This document shows, piece after piece, positions 1 through 6,113 of a stretch of DNA of 9,826 nt. Made by a program: the position numbers and the translations under genes. The stretch covers positions 1 through 9,826 of the forward strand of contig JAPPNK010000035.1 in NCBI GenBank assembly GCA_028818695.1, written 5' to 3'. Origin of the DNA: Candidatus Poribacteria bacterium. Lineage in GTDB: Bacteria; Poribacteria; WGA-4E; GCA-2687025. Positions within the stretch are counted from its first letter, which is position 1. Every line of letters starts with the position of its first letter. Under the pieces are notes generated by a model that was not told where the DNA came from, did no database searches, and saw only the letters and a list, made by a program, of their open reading frames with translations.

Positions 1-741
1 ATGTCCGTTCAGCGTTCTTTTGAGCTCGCCGGTTTGAGCGTCCCAAAGCTTGACGGTACCTTCGTTGTCGGCGCTGGCGATGTATGCGCCGTCGGACGAA
101 AAGGCGATCGATTGAACAGGTTCGCTGCTCGCTTCTATGGTCTGCTGGAGACCGCCGGTCTGCGCGTCCCAGAGCTTGATCGTCCCGTCCAGCGATCCGC
201 TGGCAAGGGTCATACCGTTCGGCGAATACCGCAGCATTGGGATTGCGCGGGCATGCGCTTCCTCCGTTTTTGACAGGACACCGCCCGTTTTCGGGTCAAA
301 GGTCATGAGCGTTCCGTTGTCAACGCTGACCGCCAGCGTTGATCCGTCCGGCGAAAAGGCGACGCCCCATAAGAGATCGTCCAGCTCCTCCGTTTTGATT
401 TTCAGATCGCCGGTCTGGACGTCCCAAAGCAGAGCGACCTTGTCGTCGCCGACGCTGGCGATCGTCTTGCCGTCCGGCGAAAAGGCGACGCCCCAGACCT
501 CGTCGCTATGCCCTTCGAGCGTCATGATCAGCTTGCCGGCGACCGCGTCCCAAAGACGGACCGTTTCATCCTGGCTGACGGTGGCGATCATCCTGCCGTT
601 GGGGGAGTACTCCACAGAAGGCACGGGAGATTCATGTCCTTCAAGAACGATGTAGGCGTCGCCAGCCTGCGAAGCGGTTAGAGCGCACGCCAACAGCGCC
701 GCCGACGCAATGAGAGAGAAACGGAAATGCTGAGTTTTCAT
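1..741 (-). CDS. Exported WD40 beta-propeller protein (partial, 3' end beyond window)
   Basis: The reading frame is open from an ATG at 741 to the left edge (247 residues, no stop), so the C-terminus is missing. A Shine-Dalgarno-like AAGGA lies about 6 nt upstream. Residues 1-26 form a signal peptide: basic start (MKTQHFR), hydrophobic core, then ASQA before GDA, a likely signal peptidase I site. LLAC at 16-19 is a poor lipobox. Five WD40 blades are visible, with LWD or an equivalent at residues 64, 106, 148, 190 and 232, spaced exactly 42 residues apart. GH dipeptides occur at 36, 78 and 246, and YSPNG, FSPDG or FSSDG strands occur in each blade. Blade 3 is degenerate (TFD for LWD). WD40 propellers are protein-interaction scaffolds; a closed propeller usually needs seven blades, so about two or more are probably beyond the edge. 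Binding partner unknown. It is the last gene in the transcription direction and seems to have its own promoter. Confidence 0.9.
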   Translation of the reverse strand, partial: MKTQHFRFSLIASAALLACALTASQAGDAYIVLEGHESPVPSVEYSPNGRMIATVSQDETVRLWDAVAGKLIMTLEGHSDEVWGVAFSPDGKTIASVGDDKVALLWDVQTGDLKIKTEELDDLLWGVAFSPDGSTLAVSVDNGTLMTFDPKTGGVLSKTEEAHARAIPMLRYSPNGMTLASGSLDGTIKLWDAQTGGLQQTIEASSEPVQSIAFSSDGAYIASADNEGTVKLWDAQTGELKRTLNGH

Positions 742-777
742 ATGCGGTCCTTCATTTGCCAGCCTGAACAACACCGC

Positions 778-806
778 ATCGTATAGCAATGAGAGGCGCA
801 AGGCAA
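778..806 (-). promoter_or_regulatory. Candidate sigma70-like promoter of the WD40 gene
   Basis: On the minus strand, TTGCCT (801-806) and TACGAT (778-783) are separated by exactly 17 nt, each matching the consensus at four of six positions. It would start transcription about 30 nt upstream of the WD40 start codon, which fits its AAGGA ribosome binding site. Prediction from sequence only. Confidence 0.4.
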
Positions 807-872
807 CAGCCGAACAAACAGAGCATTCTTTACAAACGATGAGATGCGAAGCTCTGTCAAATCGGACGCCGC

Positions 873-899
873 CATTCCCGCGAAAGCGGGAATCCAGAA
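873..899 (+). repeat. dRS3-like palindromic repeat, copy 1
   Basis: An 8-bp perfect stem, ATTCCCGC (874-881) with GCGGGAAT (886-893), closes a GAAA loop and is followed by CCAGAA. This matches the ATTCCC-N8-GGGAAT form of neisserial dRS3 repeats and similar REP-like elements found in many bacteria. It lies between the PhyH gene and the WD40 gene. Copies occur at 1853-1875 and, inverted, at 3223-3250. Confidence 0.85.
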
Positions 900-935
900 A
901 GCTCCCAGACAACCTCCGCATTCCAAAACGGCTCT

Positions 936-964
936 AAAATCAAAACCCGTCGTCTGTAGAGACG
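936..964 (-). terminator. Weak candidate terminator after the PhyH gene
   Basis: Downstream of the PhyH stop on the minus strand there is a small hairpin, CGTCT/AGACG with a 4-nt loop (951-964). After ACGGG comes a T-rich run, TTTTGATTTT (936-945). The stem is short and the U-tract is interrupted and offset, so this is only a candidate. The dRS3-like stem further downstream (874-893) could also act in 3'-end processing. Confidence 0.25.
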
Positions 965-1004
965 CCGCAAACAGCCGGCGCCTTAGCTCCCGCGCCCGTT
1001 CTGT

Positions 1005-1727
1005 TTAAGCGTCTGGACGGCTGCCGTCTTGGACGATCCAGATGCGGTCGGAGAAGTCGGCGCCGCTGGTCGCGCTGCGGGCATGCGCGGGAATATACTG
1101 AACGATATACCCTTTCCGAACCCCGTCCGTCAGGTTCGGACCGCTGCGGTGGAGCGTCAACGACGAGAAGACGCCCATGCCCCCGCGCGGCAGCTCCACA
1201 GGAACGCCTTCATCGCCGCCTTGATACCCGACGCGCCCGATGGGGCTGTTCTCGTGCGGGCGCGTCCCGCCCTTGTGGGAGCCGGGCAGAACCCAAACGC
1301 ACCCGTTCTCGACCGACGCGCCGTTCAGGGAGATCCAGCAGGTGTAGTACTGCTCAGGGTCGAGCGGGGTGTAGCCGTTGTCCTGATGCCAAGGGAACTC
1401 TTTCTCGGTTTCAGGGTATTTGTAAACAGCCTGATTCCAGTAGAGGCGGACGTTCGGACCGATCAGCTGCGAGGTGAGGTTCACAAACGCGGAGCTGGAA
1501 ACGAATTGCCGCAGCAGAGCGCTCTTCTCGGCGAGAAAGGCGTTGAAGACGATCTCGTCGGCGCGGCTGATGCCTCCGCCGCCGGACTGGCGCAGCCGCT
1601 CGTTCGCCTCGTGGATATACTTGTCCAGCTCCCGCTCGACGGGGCGCAGCTCCTCCTCGGCAAAGGCGTTTTCCAAAATGAAATAGCCCCGCTCTTGGAA
1701 CTGGCGGATATGCGTTTCGTTGATCAC
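1005..1727 (-). CDS. Phytanoyl-CoA dioxygenase (PhyH) family protein
   Basis: A 240-residue non-haem Fe(II)/2-oxoglutarate-dependent oxygenase of the PhyH/EctD superfamily. The N-terminal segment (ETHIRQFQERGYFILENAF) is the typical opening of the family. The jelly-roll iron ligands are visible as H114-x-D116 (in WHQDNGY) and distal H193 (in LTLHRSGPN). R204, eleven residues after H193, is the expected 2-oxoglutarate-binding arginine, and PGSHKGG precedes the distal half. There is no signal peptide, so it should be cytoplasmic. I chose GTG at 1727 because AGGAG sits 8 nt upstream; an in-frame TTG at 1745 would add six residues but has no clear ribosome binding site. Such enzymes hydroxylate small lipids, osmolytes or natural products; the substrate cannot be told from sequence. 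The length is a little short of human PhyH (338 residues) but normal for bacterial homologues. It stands alone, with repeat-bearing gaps on both sides. Confidence 0.9.
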   Translation of the reverse strand: MINETHIRQFQERGYFILENAFAEEELRPVERELDKYIHEANERLRQSGGGGISRADEIVFNAFLAEKSALLRQFVSSSAFVNLTSQLIGPNVRLYWNQAVYKYPETEKEFPWHQDNGYTPLDPEQYYTCWISLNGASVENGCVWVLPGSHKGGTRPHENSPIGRVGYQGGDEGVPVELPRGGMGVFSSLTLHRSGPNLTDGVRKGYIVQYIPAHARSATSGADFSDRIWIVQDGSRPDA

Positions 1728-1785
1728 GGCGTTTACTCCTGCCAATCTTGTTCAGCCCTGTTGAAAGGCGGCTTTCCCGACGCTG

Positions 1786-1796
1786 CCCTTAAAGGG
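1786..1796. promoter_or_regulatory. Short palindrome upstream of the PhyH gene (possible operator)
   Basis: CCCTT-A-AAGGG is an 11-bp near-perfect palindrome about 60 nt upstream of the GTG start of the PhyH gene. No convincing -35/-10 pair was found next to it. It could be an operator or chance; recorded because it is the only symmetric element in this 5' region besides the dRS3-like repeat. Confidence 0.15.
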
Positions 1797-1852
1797 GCAT
1801 GTGAATAGATGATGCCTTCTATCTGCGGAAAAGGCTCCGCCTATCAATATCG

Positions 1853-1875
1853 TCATCCCGCGTAAGCGGGAATCA
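1853..1875 (+). repeat. dRS3-like palindromic repeat, copy 2
   Basis: TCCCGC (1856-1861) pairs with GCGGGA (1866-1871) around a GTAA loop, in the same orientation as copy 1. The left arm has lost one T compared with copy 1 (CATCCCGC against CATTCCCGC). The repeat overlaps the TGA (1873-1875) that ends the broken small reading frame behind the GIY-YIG gene, so it marks the boundary of that island. Confidence 0.75.
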
Positions 1876-2016
1876 TACGCCCACCTGCGCTATCCTGCCT
1901 GTATCTAAACGCGCCGAATTTGCTGCCTCCTCCAGATTCATACCGCGCTCCAGCCGCCCGTCAATAATTAGGCGCTATGTTTTCTTAAATAAGGCTTTGT
2001 CTCGTAGTCTAATCAT
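1873..2016 (-). pseudogene. Broken small ORF coupled to the GIY-YIG gene, one in-frame amber stop
   Basis: An ATG at 2016 overlaps the GIY-YIG stop in an ATGA arrangement, the usual sign of translational coupling. The frame reads 13 codons (MIRLRDKALFKKT), then TAG at 1977-1975, then 33 more codons beginning RLIIDGRLERG and ending IAQVGV, with TGA at 1873. One base change in the TAG would give a continuous 47-residue protein. The second half, NLEEAANSARLDTGRIAQV, has the spacing of a helix-turn-helix (EEAA, short turn, then RLDTGRIAQ), which would fit a DNA-binding partner or a lost C-terminal domain of the nuclease. This is inference: the frame is short and I recognise no specific family. 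The amber codon could also be real, leaving a 13-residue peptide, or the whole region may be non-coding. Confidence 0.35.
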
Positions 2017-2948
2017 ATCAACCGCCTTTGCTTCTTAGTATCGCCAACCTGCCGACGCACCCTACGACGCGCATGCGCCGCCTTCAGGCGCGCCGACTGC
2101 GCCGCCCGCTTATCAGGCGTCCATGCTGCTGACAGCGCCGCTCGCTCATCTGGATTCTCATATAGCGCCTTCAGGCGCGCCGACTTCGCCGTCCTTACAT
2201 CAGGACGATTCTGCGCCCTTTTCTGCGACGCCGACCGCATAGCCTTTACTTCTGGACGCGCCTCCGTCAACGCCCGCGCAGCCTTTGTCTTAGCCTTCTC
2301 TGCAGGCGTCCGCTTGGCATGCGCAGCCTTCGCCGCCTTCGACCGCCGCGCCTTTACTTCTGGACGCGCCTCCGTCAACGCTCGCCGCGCCTTTACATCA
2401 GGACGATTCAGTGCTGCCTTCCGCCGCGCCTTTACTTCTGGACGATTCAGTGCTGCCTTCCGCCGCGCCTTTACTTCTGGACGCGCCTCCGTCAACGCTC
2501 GCCGCGCCTTTACATCAGGACGATTCAAAGCAGCCTTCATAGACGCTCTATGCTTTGCCCTATTATCTGGATTCGCCCACCGCGCCTTCAGCGCATTTGT
2601 CACCTTAGCCTTCGCCGCAGCCGATAGCGCGCCGCCGCTATCGCCGCCTTCTGTATGATTGTAATGGCGCTGATCATGGCATGCGTTGAATCTCGTTATC
2701 CAATACCGCTCCCGCTCATTTAGCATGTCGGCAGCACAGTGCTCAAGGACGCGCCATTTAAATGTAGCTCGCCCATGCTTGCGTATCGCCCGCATGATAT
2801 GCCGCATATCGCGTTCAGGCGGATTATCGTATTGACGCCGCCGCCGCTTCAGATCAATCGCCTGCCCGATATAAATGCGCCGCTGACCAGAAGCGTCAAT
2901 ACGCTCCAGAAGGTATATCCCGCTTTGCAACCGCTCTTTACTCGTCAA
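2013..2948 (-). CDS. GIY-YIG endonuclease-domain protein with tandem basic repeats
   Basis: A 311-residue protein. Residues 1-105 form a GIY-YIG nuclease domain: G10-I11-Y12, then Y26-I27-G28, an arginine-rich helix at 34-38 that should hold the catalytic Arg, E80 in NERERYWI as the metal-ligand Glu, and YNHTEGGDSGG with N97. Residues 110-311 are Ala/Arg/Lys-rich repeats of the NUMOD3-like kind (NPDxRAK, NRPDVKARR, EARPEVKARR), including five consecutive 13-residue units at about 139-203; such tails are thought to bind DNA. The start is TTG, supported by GGAGG 7 nt upstream; no in-frame ATG fits. Similar proteins are free-standing or intron-encoded homing nucleases of phages, and some GIY-YIG enzymes are restriction nucleases. 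It sits between a methyltransferase remnant and a broken small frame, which suggests a mobile or restriction-like unit. The nuclease domain looks intact. Confidence 0.85.
   Translation of the reverse strand: MTSKERLQSGIYLLERIDASGQRRIYIGQAIDLKRRRRQYDNPPERDMRHIMRAIRKHGRATFKWRVLEHCAADMLNERERYWITRFNACHDQRHYNHTEGGDSGGALSAAAKAKVTNALKARWANPDNRAKHRASMKAALNRPDVKARRALTEARPEVKARRKAALNRPEVKARRKAALNRPDVKARRALTEARPEVKARRSKAAKAAHAKRTPAEKAKTKAARALTEARPEVKAMRSASQKRAQNRPDVRTAKSARLKALYENPDERAALSAAWTPDKRAAQSARLKAAHARRRVRRQVGDTKKQRRLI
2340..2534 (-). repeat. 39-bp in-frame tandem repeats inside the GIY-YIG gene
   Basis: Five units of 13 codons encode alternating ALNRP(D/E)VKARR(K) and ALTEARPEVKARR. A 67-bp segment at 2344-2410 is repeated without a mismatch at 2461-2527, exactly 117 bp (three units) away. 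A 32-bp piece of the same unit recurs again at 2242-2273. Near-perfect identity at DNA level, including silent positions, indicates recent expansion or gene conversion. Copy number probably varies between strains. Confidence 0.9.
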
Positions 2949-2986
2949 TCTGATGCCTCCGCATCCTAACAGCGTCTATCAACCAG

Positions 2987-3106
2987 CTATGCGCTGTCGG
3001 AGTTCATGCCGCACATGATGTCTAGGTTGTCGTCTGTCCACATCGCGCGGTTCATCCAGTTCAGCTGATGTTGATTTATGATCGCTCCCTTGACCATTTT
3101 GCTCAT
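2987..3106 (-). pseudogene. Remnant: N-terminus of a beta-class DNA methyltransferase
   Basis: A frame of 39 codons from ATG 3106 (alternative ATG 3097) to TAG 2989-2987. Its end, MWTDDNLDIMCGMNSDS, resembles the stretch that in N4/N6 (beta-class) DNA methyltransferases comes just before the catalytic DPPF motif, usually continuing as VDLIYLDPPFNS. Here it breaks off at SA followed by a stop, before any catalytic motif. The other frame from about 3003 to 2938 reads AHSWLIDAVRMRRHQIDE and ends 11 nt inside the GIY-YIG gene. This is what a large internal deletion joining the methyltransferase start to the tail of the same or another gene would leave. The product cannot be an active enzyme. The family call rests on memory of the motif context and not on an alignment; a short unrelated ORF is possible. 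Confidence 0.5.
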
Positions 3107-3222
3107 GCGTCCAATATAATGCAATGTCTAGGGTAAGTCCAGCGCGTTCACTGAGCTTATCCCTTGAGTAAGGGAAATCTGAATAACGTCTTACCGCAAA
3201 GAGCGGACTTCGCCTGCTGGAC
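3107..3222. other. Intergenic stretch upstream of the methyltransferase remnant
   Basis: With the flanking repeats, this fills the more than 260 bp between the permease operon and the methyltransferase remnant. I see no coding frame with family features. It contains a 6-bp hairpin, TCCCTT/AAGGGA with a 4-nt loop (3160-3175). Beside it, on the minus strand, is AAGCTCAGTGAACGC, which resembles a piece of another dispersed bacterial repeat (GCTCAGTGAACG). It appears to be a landing ground for small repeats. Confidence 0.4.
3113..3141 (-). promoter_or_regulatory. Weak candidate promoter before the methyltransferase remnant
   Basis: TGGACT (3136-3141) and TATATT (3113-3118) are 17 nt apart on the minus strand. 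The predicted transcription start falls at about the ATG at 3106, so a transcript would be leaderless; there is no Shine-Dalgarno sequence before either ATG. If used, it could still drive the downstream GIY-YIG gene. Confidence 0.25.
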
Positions 3223-3250
3223 TCTGGATTCCCGCTTGCGCGGGAATGAC
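3223..3250 (-). repeat. dRS3-like palindromic repeat, copy 3 (inverted)
   Basis: ATTCCCGC (3228-3235) pairs with GCGGGAAT (3240-3247). Read on the minus strand, the loop is GCAA and the flank is CCAGA, matching copy 1 in the opposite orientation. It lies in the gap between the permease operon and the methyltransferase remnant. Confidence 0.85.
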
Positions 3251-3285
3251 GATGCGCCCAATTTGAACCGAATACCAAGATCATC

Positions 3286-3325
3286 ATTTCCGTCCCCCGC
3301 CTGCGCGGGGCAGACCCGCGGAAAT
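3286..3325 (-). repeat. Compound palindrome, diverged relative of the dRS3-like repeats
   Basis: An inner hairpin, CCCCGC (3295-3300) with GCGGGG (3305-3310), sits inside outer arms ATTTCCG (3286-3292) and CGGAAAT (3319-3325). The inner part resembles the CCCGC-N4-GCGGG core of the other copies, while the outer arms are unique here. It is about 50 nt past the stop of the last permease and could also stabilise the 3' end of that mRNA. Confidence 0.6.
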
Positions 3326-3331
3326 CTAGAG

Positions 3332-3360
3332 GCATCCTAGCAACTGTAGAGCTAGGACGC
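3332..3360 (-). terminator. Candidate hairpin terminator of the permease operon
   Basis: Fourteen nt after the TAA of the second permease, the minus strand can form a 10-bp stem, GCGTCCTAGC with GCTAGGATGC (one G-U pair), around a 9-nt loop. CTCTAGATTT follows. The stem is good but the U-tract is poor, so it may be a weak terminator, a 3'-end processing hairpin, or another small repeat. Confidence 0.4.
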
Positions 3361-3374
3361 ATTTCTCAGGCGGT

Positions 3375-4793
3375 TTAGTCGGCGCGAATCGCATCTACAG
3401 GAGTCAACCGCGCGGCTCGGCGCGCCGGGTACACTCCCGACACAACGCCCACCACAAACGCCACGCTCACTGCAATGACGATGCCTGTCGTCGAGACGGC
3501 GGAGGGCCAGACCGTACCCTCCGAGAGGATCCACTGCTGCAGCGCCGCCGCCGCGCCCTTCCCTAAACCGACCCCGAACGCAGCTCCAAACGCCCCGCCC
3601 AGAAGGCTCAAGACGCTCGTCTCGATCAGAAACTGAAACAGGACGTCGCGCCGTTTTGCGCCGAGCGCTTTTCGCAAACCGATCTCCTGCGTCCGCTCCG
3701 TGACGGAAACCAGCATGATGTTCATAATGCCGATGCCCGCCACCACAAGCGCAATCGCCGCGACAACCCCCATGAGCAGCTTGAGTATCATGCCGAGCCG
3801 CTCCGCGTTCGCAATCTCTTCGGTCGCCGTCCAGTAGGTGAAGGCGTCCGGGTTGTCATGCCGCTTGGAGAGTATCTGTTTCACCTGCGCGATCACATAC
3901 GGCACATCTTCTATCGCGTTCGCCTTGATGCGCATGCGCTCAATCTCGTCATGTCCGCTGACGCGCTTATGGAACGCGGTGAGCGGCACAAGGACGCGCT
4001 CGTCCCAGCTTTCGTTTGCGGCGGTCGCCCCCTTTTCCGTCATGACGCCGATGACGGTGAACCGTATCGCTTCCAGCTCCTCGTCGTCTCTCCAGCTGAA
4101 GGTGCGCTGGGCGACCAGCTCCAGCCCGACAGGGTTCATATCGCCGTAGAGGTCCGTTGCGACAGCGGAGCCTAACACGACAACCTTCGCGGCTTGGTCA
4201 ATATCGTCCTGATCAAAGAACCGCCCCTCCCTGACGCTCCAGTTGTAAACGTTCGGATAGTCGGGCGTCGCGCCGATGAGCGGGCCGCCTTTTGCCCTGC
4301 CGGCGTTTCGGAATTCAAAGCCTCTGCCATAGTCGTCTTCTCCGCAGATGCCCTGAATGTCGGTCAGGTTGGCGCTCAAGTTTCGGAAGTCGACGATGTC
4401 GATCGGTTTGGCGCGGTTTCGTCTGTATCTGCCGCGCCGTCTCCCGCGCGTTCTGGAGGTGAGGGTGCTTCCGCCGCGCGAGTCCCACTCGTCGCGGTAG
4501 ATTTCAATGAGGGTGACGCCGCCGCTCTGGGCGATCTCTTCGGTGACCATCTCTTTGGCGCCGTCTCCCATCGACGCGACGGCGACGACCGCCCCGACTC
4601 CGACGACGATTCCGAACCCTGTCAGAAGCGTGCGCATGGGGGTGAGCCGCAGGTTTGTCAGCCCCATTCGGAGCGACTCGCGCCCCGCGCGCGTGAAAAG
4701 AATGTATCCGATCAGAAGCGGGGCGAGCAGCGCCAGCAGCCCTCCGACCCCGTAAAGCGCGATGTCAAGCATCAGTTTGGGCGAGAAGTCCAC
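3375..4793 (-). CDS. MacB/FtsX-type ABC transporter permease with an extra N-terminal helix
   Basis: A 472-residue inner-membrane protein. The core is MacB-like: a transmembrane helix at about 55-76 (TLLTGFGIVVGVGAVVAVAS), a large extracytoplasmic MacB_PCD-like domain (77-330), then helices at about 338-362, 393-415 and 434-456. The conserved cytoplasmic coupling segment SVTERTQEIGLRKALG (363-378) should contact an ATPase. It has an additional hydrophobic helix at 9-33 before the normal start, giving five membrane segments instead of four. The extracytoplasmic domain carries a very basic stretch at 114-129 (nine Arg in 16 residues), which is unusual. The start is GTG, with GGAG 5 nt upstream and 18 nt after the stop of the other permease, so the two are probably co-translated and form a heterodimer. 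The family moves lipids, peptides or lipoproteins, or transmits mechanical signals across the membrane; the substrate is unknown. Confidence 0.9.
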   Translation of the reverse strand: MDFSPKLMLDIALYGVGGLLALLAPLLIGYILFTRAGRESLRMGLTNLRLTPMRTLLTGFGIVVGVGAVVAVASMGDGAKEMVTEEIAQSGGVTLIEIYRDEWDSRGGSTLTSRTRGRRRGRYRRNRAKPIDIVDFRNLSANLTDIQGICGEDDYGRGFEFRNAGRAKGGPLIGATPDYPNVYNWSVREGRFFDQDDIDQAAKVVVLGSAVATDLYGDMNPVGLELVAQRTFSWRDDEELEAIRFTVIGVMTEKGATAANESWDERVLVPLTAFHKRVSGHDEIERMRIKANAIEDVPYVIAQVKQILSKRHDNPDAFTYWTATEEIANAERLGMILKLLMGVVAAIALVVAGIGIMNIMLVSVTERTQEIGLRKALGAKRRDVLFQFLIETSVLSLLGGAFGAAFGVGLGKGAAAALQQWILSEGTVWPSAVSTTGIVIAVSVAFVVGVVSGVYPARRAARLTPVDAIRAD

Positions 4794-4811
4794 AGCGGCT
4801 CCAATTCGTTG

Positions 4812-6113
4812 TTATGCGCACGAGTGCCGAAGGGCGTTGATCGGTTCCAGCTTCGCCGCTTTCCACGCCGGCCACAGCCCAAAGACAACCCCGATGGCGA
4901 GCGAAACGCCCATCGCCAGAACGATCCATGGCGTGGAGACGTTGAAGGGCCATGAAACCCAGTCGCCCTGGAAGCCGAGAAGCGGACCGATGAATCCGCC
5001 GATGGCAGGGTTGGAGATGATCTTGGCGCTGCCGACGCCGAACGAGATTCCGAGCGCGACGCCCGCCATCCCGCCGACGAAGCACAATGTCGCGGCTTCA
5101 ATGAGAAACTGAAGAAGAATGTCCCGCTTGCGTCCGCCGAGCGCCTTGCGCAAGCCGATCTCCTTGGTGCGCTCCGTGACGGAGACCAGCATGATGTTCA
5201 TGATGCCGACGCCGCCGATGAAGAGCGAGAAGCCGGCGATAGTGCCGAGAACGACGCGCAGCAGGTTGCTCAGCGTCGTGACAAATTCAAGGCTGTCCAG
5301 CCCCGGCGCCCACATGCGGTAAAACTCTTCGCCGTTGTGCCGGCGGTCTAGGATGCGCCTCACTTCAGCCATCGCCAGCGGTATTTTATCGGAGCTGACC
5401 GCCTGGATCGTCATCATATGGATCGAGTCGTTGCCTTCGTAACGCGCCTGTACCGTGGAGAGCGGCATCATGACGGTGTTGTCCAGGTCCCAGCCGTACT
5501 GAATCGACTTGCCGCGTTCCTCCATCACGCCGACGACGGTGAAGGGCTGCCCGTTCACCTTGATCTGCGCGCCCACCGGGTCGGCGTCTTCAAACAGCTC
5601 TATCGCGACGGTGGAGCCGACGACGGCGATGCGGTTCCAGTCGATGTCGTCCGTTTCGTCAATGAACCGCCCAATGCTCGTGTCCCACTCCATGCCTTCT
5701 TGGAGAGCGGTTGTGACGCCCTGGAAGCCGGCGCGCGTCTCTCTGGCGGCAGATCCCCCGCCCGCGCTGATTCGCTCGCCGCGCCAGCGCGGTATGCGCG
5801 GAATAACGCGCTCAACGGACGGGCATTCGCGCTCAATGGCGAGAACGTCGTCGTAGTCGAAATGTTCGTCGCTGTTGTTGCGTATCCAGCGCCCGTTTCG
5901 TTCAATGTGGGAGCTGCGGAACATCATGAATTGGTTGTTGCCGCCGATGCGCTCAATGTCCGCCATGATAATCTGCCGCGCCCCGTCGCTGATGGAGACC
6001 ATCCCCAGCACAGCGGCGATGCCGATCGTGATGCCGAGCAGCGTCAGGGTAGAACGCAGCTTGTTTTGAAAAACAGCGCGGAAACCTTGCGCTATCGATT
6101 CCAATGTGCGCAT
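4812..6113 (-). CDS. MacB/FtsX-type ABC transporter permease
   Basis: A 433-residue permease with the standard MacB layout: a short cytoplasmic N-terminus, helix 1 at about 20-42 (LRSTLTLLGITIGIAAVLG), an extracytoplasmic domain (43-280), then helices at about 285-309, 340-365 and 395-416. The coupling segment SVTERTKEIGLRKALGG (311-327) is almost identical to that of the next gene. The start is ATG with a strong AGGAGG 6 nt upstream. It follows the Gfo/Idh gene by 42 nt and precedes the second permease by 18 nt. Unlike full MacB, neither permease carries an ATPase domain, and no Walker A/B protein lies in the window, so the ATP-binding subunit must be encoded elsewhere. The lack of an adjacent membrane-fusion protein also leaves open whether this is an efflux system. 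The family assignment is firm; the substrate is unknown. Confidence 0.93.
   Translation of the reverse strand: MRTLESIAQGFRAVFQNKLRSTLTLLGITIGIAAVLGMVSISDGARQIIMADIERIGGNNQFMMFRSSHIERNGRWIRNNSDEHFDYDDVLAIERECPSVERVIPRIPRWRGERISAGGGSAARETRAGFQGVTTALQEGMEWDTSIGRFIDETDDIDWNRIAVVGSTVAIELFEDADPVGAQIKVNGQPFTVVGVMEERGKSIQYGWDLDNTVMMPLSTVQARYEGNDSIHMMTIQAVSSDKIPLAMAEVRRILDRRHNGEEFYRMWAPGLDSLEFVTTLSNLLRVVLGTIAGFSLFIGGVGIMNIMLVSVTERTKEIGLRKALGGRKRDILLQFLIEAATLCFVGGMAGVALGISFGVGSAKIISNPAIGGFIGPLLGFQGDWVSWPFNVSTPWIVLAMGVSLAIGVVFGLWPAWKAAKLEPINALRHSCA

Noticed and set aside
738-926. 62-codon minus-strand frame containing WIPAFAGMA
   Set aside because: This is the translation of dRS3-like repeat copy 1; the WIPAFAGM peptide is a well-known spurious product of such repeats. 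It ends inside the ribosome binding region of the WD40 gene.
1029-1808. 259-codon plus-strand frame opposite the PhyH gene
   Set aside because: It is the antisense shadow of a gene with clear iron-ligand motifs; its translation has low-complexity, Ala/Arg/Val-rich composition and no recognisable motif.
2242-2527. Direct repeats considered as a CRISPR array
   Set aside because: The units are in-frame 39-bp coding repeats without spacers, inside the GIY-YIG gene.
2979-3362. 127-codon minus-strand frame containing SRASGNPE
   Set aside because: It spans two palindromic repeats and the putative terminator; SRASGNPE is another frame of the same repeat. No family features.
4194-4955. 253-codon plus-strand frame opposite the permease junction
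   Set aside because: Antisense to two well-supported permeases, with no ribosome binding site or motifs.
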